Assembly (NCBI RefSeq): GCF_026262505.1
Contig: NC_067207.1
Location: 31,154,082-31,218,081, forward strand
From: Trichomonas vaginalis G3
Lineage: Eukaryota; Parabasalia; Trichomonadida; Trichomonadidae
DNA: 64,000 bases
Direction: 5' to 3'
Part shown: positions 61,276 through 64,000 of the stretch, piece by piece
Layout of the letters: each line of letters begins with the position of its first letter
Position numbering within the stretch: position 1 is the stretch's first letter
Notes under the pieces: generated by a model
What the model was told of the DNA's origin: nothing
What the model saw: the letters and a program-made list of their open reading frames with translations, nothing else
Databases searched by the model: none
Translations under genes and position numbers: made by a program

Positions 61276-61298
61276 ATTCAAATTCGAATAAAAATTTT

Positions 61299-63452
61299 TT
61301 ATTTCATGCAATGTTTTATTTCTGTGCCGTCTTCAAGTATGCCCCAGTACTTCCTTTTCGATATTACATGAACTTCGGTGAAAATTTTGTCCAATTTGAA
61401 TTGACCCATCTTCTCACCGACTAAACCCATTTCAATGAGTTTGTTGTACCCTTCTTCGTTCGTCATGAGTGCGTCAATGTTCTCATAGTAAACCACAACT
61501 TTCGATTTGACTTCGGAGAAGAATTTGTTGTAGTTGTCAAGGACTGCCTTTGCGAACTGAGGGTAAGACCAATGTTCGACAATAGGTTTTAATGTGGTTA
61601 CTAAGCCACTTTGACCTTGAGTGAATTCGTACTTCAAAACAAAAGGAGAAAACCTTTCAACAAAGTTGTCGACCTTCTCATAATGTTTACTCTTCATCTC
61701 TTGAGGTTTCTTAATGGAATATCCCCATGTCGAATTCATAAGCAATTTGAGTGTCATTGCAAGTTTGGGGTTTGAAGCTTTCCTAATATCATAGAGTTGT
61801 TGTATGACTTTTCCAACTGTATAGTTCCTTCCTGGGAACTCACCGTCTTCGTTTGGAATTCCAGTCGGGATATATTGGACGAACCTCATGTATGCAGCGT
61901 TAAGGTCGACATAGTATATCTTTTCGTTTGAGTCGAACTTGTCGCAACCAATGGGTCCAGTTCGTGGAAATTCAAGTGAGTCTCTTATCTTCTGAGAAAC
62001 TTCGCCTGCTATCTCATAAACATCGTCGAAGCAACCTGTTTCATATAAAACCTTCTGACCTAACTCCGATGCTCTCCAATACAATTTGACGTCAATTGGA
62101 TGTCTCAATGGAAGTTTGTTTATAGCATCTTGAAGTTCTTGCAACCTCATTGGAAGTTCTTCTGGTTCAGGTTGGTATCCGAACAATCCAACTCCTTTTG
62201 GAACAGTGTACTTCTTTTGTGCTATAACTTTGTCTGGAACAACTTTTGGTCTTGCTAACAATGAAAAGTTTGTTTCGTCTTTTGGTACAAAAGTTTCTGT
62301 CAGCTTGTCATCTGGAATTGGTTCCAACAAACCTTTCTCGAAAAGAATGTTTACAGCTCTGACAATGTTGCACTTGCCTTTTCCGAACAATGGGTTTGTA
62401 AGACTTTCGTTCAACATGAAGTGGTTGTGGACAATTACAATCTTCAACCATGGTAAGTCTTTGTCAACAACATAGTCGTCATGTGAAGAACCTTTAGCTG
62501 TAGGTATGTTGACTCGGATATTGACATTTGCCAACGGTGCAACTTTTGCCAATTGACCTCTGAGAATGTACCTTGTCTTCACACATGACTCAAGATACTT
62601 CATCTTCTCATCTGTAACAAGACCAGAGTTCCTGAGACATGTAAGAATACAAGGTTCGTTGACAATTGTTTCAATTGAATTGTAAATTCCATACCTTGTC
62701 AAGTCAATGTCAGACTTATTTATGAACGGAAAGTATCCAGCATGTTGTCTGACTGCTTGAGGGTTAGGTTGGTACCATTCGAACTTGACACTTACAATTC
62801 CTTCAATTGCATTCAAAATGTCTGAGTCGGAGTCAACCATTTGTTCTCTCTTTGTAGTCTTGAAAGCGTCAAGAAGTTTTGCAGCTGTTTGTTCATTGCC
62901 ATTTGCATAGTAAATGTGACCATCCAAATCTGTTACGGTTAGTCTGAGATTGTATCCTTTCTTATTTCCGTCTTGTATGGCAGCAAGTACTCCCATGAAG
63001 CCTTCTTTGTTCTTTCCTTCGTCAAAGTTTACTGTAAAGGTTCGACCAGATGTAATTTGACTTCTAACTTCACGATACTTCTCATATGCATATCTTGTTC
63101 TTTCCATGGGAGCATGACCATCCTCTGCACTACCTTTTTTCCTTCTCAAAGGATGCAATTGTTCGTCATGTTTCCAGTAGAATCTGGCAAAGCCGTCGTG
63201 TCCTTCAACTTGAGGTTCACTAACATCGAAAGGCATGTCCATAAGACGTTCTTCTTCTAACCTCTCTAGTCTGTTTGGATAATTTGCACGTGCTGTTTCC
63301 AAATCCATTTCGTAGGTCAGACCAGCCAGTTTGTCATAGACTTTTATGGGTCTTCCCTTCCTATATTTAAAATTCTTCGAAACTCTCCAACCATATCTTT
63401 GCAACTCTGCTTTTATTCTAGCAGACTTTCTATCCATTCTATGCGGGGGCAT
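61299..63452 (-). CDS. Protein-primed family B DNA polymerase
   Basis: 717 residues. Palm motifs are A-like YYVDLNAAYMRF (about residue 510), B-like KLLMNSTWGYS (about 570) and C-like VVYYENIDALM (about 655), and the C-terminal RKYWGILEDG-type end is common in protein-primed polymerases. The long N-terminal region (TFTVNFDEGKNKEGFMGVLA; IVIVHNHFMLNE) probably includes terminal-protein-binding or exonuclease-like parts. In Polintons this enzyme copies the linear element from a protein primer at its ends. The frame is open throughout. Confidence 0.85.
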   Translation of the reverse strand: MPPHRMDRKSARIKAELQRYGWRVSKNFKYRKGRPIKVYDKLAGLTYEMDLETARANYPNRLERLEEERLMDMPFDVSEPQVEGHDGFARFYWKHDEQLHPLRRKKGSAEDGHAPMERTRYAYEKYREVRSQITSGRTFTVNFDEGKNKEGFMGVLAAIQDGNKKGYNLRLTVTDLDGHIYYANGNEQTAAKLLDAFKTTKREQMVDSDSDILNAIEGIVSVKFEWYQPNPQAVRQHAGYFPFINKSDIDLTRYGIYNSIETIVNEPCILTCLRNSGLVTDEKMKYLESCVKTRYILRGQLAKVAPLANVNIRVNIPTAKGSSHDDYVVDKDLPWLKIVIVHNHFMLNESLTNPLFGKGKCNIVRAVNILFEKGLLEPIPDDKLTETFVPKDETNFSLLARPKVVPDKVIAQKKYTVPKGVGLFGYQPEPEELPMRLQELQDAINKLPLRHPIDVKLYWRASELGQKVLYETGCFDDVYEIAGEVSQKIRDSLEFPRTGPIGCDKFDSNEKIYYVDLNAAYMRFVQYIPTGIPNEDGEFPGRNYTVGKVIQQLYDIRKASNPKLAMTLKLLMNSTWGYSIKKPQEMKSKHYEKVDNFVERFSPFVLKYEFTQGQSGLVTTLKPIVEHWSYPQFAKAVLDNYNKFFSEVKSKVVVYYENIDALMTNEEGYNKLIEMGLVGEKMGQFKLDKIFTEVHVISKRKYWGILEDGTEIKHCMK

Positions 63453-63483
63453 TTTTATAAAAATAAAAAAAATATTTTTTTCT

Positions 63484-64000
63484 TTACTTTACATAACCGC
63501 CTGCTACCATAAGCCTTTGACGCCAACCCATACCAGCTAATGAAGGTTGACTTGGTTTAGTTTCCAAACTAAACTTTGGTTTTGGTTTATCTTCAGTTTT
63601 TGGTTTTTCTTCTTCTATCGGTTTTTCGTCACTTTTCGGTTCCTCTGACTTTACTTCACTTGCAGGAACAGTTGTGTCGTCAACATCTTCATAAATATCA
63701 TATGCCATTTGTTTTTGTTTTCCTTTCAACTTTTTGTGTTTGTTGTAAAGTTTAGAATATTTCGACTCTAAGTCAATGAGATGTTCTATAATGAACTGTT
63801 TGTCAGTGAAGTAAACTTTTCCATCTGTTGTCTCGAAAGCTCCTTCAGACTTCAATATTTTATTTGTGAGAGTCTGTTTCTTTTTTGAGATACTAGCCGT
63901 TCCATTTCTATGAAAAGTGACTTTATAGTTAGGGTTTGTATTTCCAGACCTGGCACTTTCTATTATTGAATTTTCTCTTCATCTGTAAGTTCTTTGACAG
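63484..64000 (-). pseudogene. Copy C charged protein after the polymerase (cut by window)
   Basis: Counterpart of 36,048-36,632. The central helix (EHLIDLESKYSKLYNKHKKL), K/P/E-rich stretch (PIEEEKPKTEDKPKPKFS) and the end GMGWRQRLMVAGGYVK are conserved. It runs to the window edge and reads as broken. Confidence 0.5.

Larger units (their letters stand above)
45254..64000. mobile_element. Polinton/Maverick copy C, right end outside the window, broken
   Basis: It begins with a 29-base A-run, GGTAGTGGGGCTTCC and the same nested hairpin as copy B. The gene order follows B from the structural protein to the polymerase, with high identity, but the major capsid gene is present and an extra gene stands at the left end. 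Several core genes are broken, about six to ten breaks in the visible part by my reading. Near identity with B in shared genes indicates recent activity of this family. Confidence 0.9.

Overview
The window looks like nuclear DNA of a trichomonad, most likely Trichomonas vaginalis or a close relative. It is AT-rich with no visible introns. It carries a DUF3447/ankyrin gene, a compact cyclin gene, one tRNA-Leu, a Mutator-like transposon, and very large Polinton/Maverick elements, which are known to make up a large share of the T. vaginalis genome. The species is inferred, since there is no marker here that would fix it.

Layout. (1) 1-3.7 kb: the end of a Polinton-related element (lineage A), cut by the window edge, with a probable capsid gene, a possible ATPase start and several small virion-like proteins. 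(2) 3.7-9.7 kb: a host island with an ankyrin gene carrying one frameshift, a 1.24-kb foldback element next to an older relative, a cyclin gene and tRNA-Leu(AAG). (3) 9.7-44.8 kb: a transposon nest. A Mutator-like element (MULE, long inverted ends, target duplication ATGACTG) is split by an integrase-type DNA transposon. That transposon holds a 1.04-kb hairpin-rich element and a 28.3-kb Polinton (copy B, 14,332-42,606, 6-bp target duplication AAACAA). (4) 44.8-45.25 kb: short unassigned spacer. (5) 45,254 to the window end: a second Polinton (copy C), closely related to B, whose right end lies outside.

Copies B and C share a gene order: large structural protein, major capsid protein (recognised only in C), small virion proteins, probable minor capsid protein, superfamily-3 helicase, packaging ATPase, a block of KilA-N/T5orf172 genes, and a protein-primed family B DNA polymerase. 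B continues to its right end with an integrase, a two-gene tail-fibre-like module, amphipathic pVI-like peptides and a Dam-type adenine methyltransferase. Both copies are fossils with several broken genes.

The most unusual signals are as follows. Paired minisatellite arrays sit at the same intergenic loci in B and C, but their repeat units are completely different while the flanking genes are nearly identical. A family of intergenic palindromes is centred on AGATCT in elements that also encode a Dam-type methyltransferase. GC-rich nested hairpins lie just inside terminal A/T homopolymers. Finally, 14.5-24.96 kb is corrupted in an insertion-biased way across unrelated source sequences, including an inverted copy of the ankyrin locus, which suggests unpolished long-read sequence rather than natural decay.
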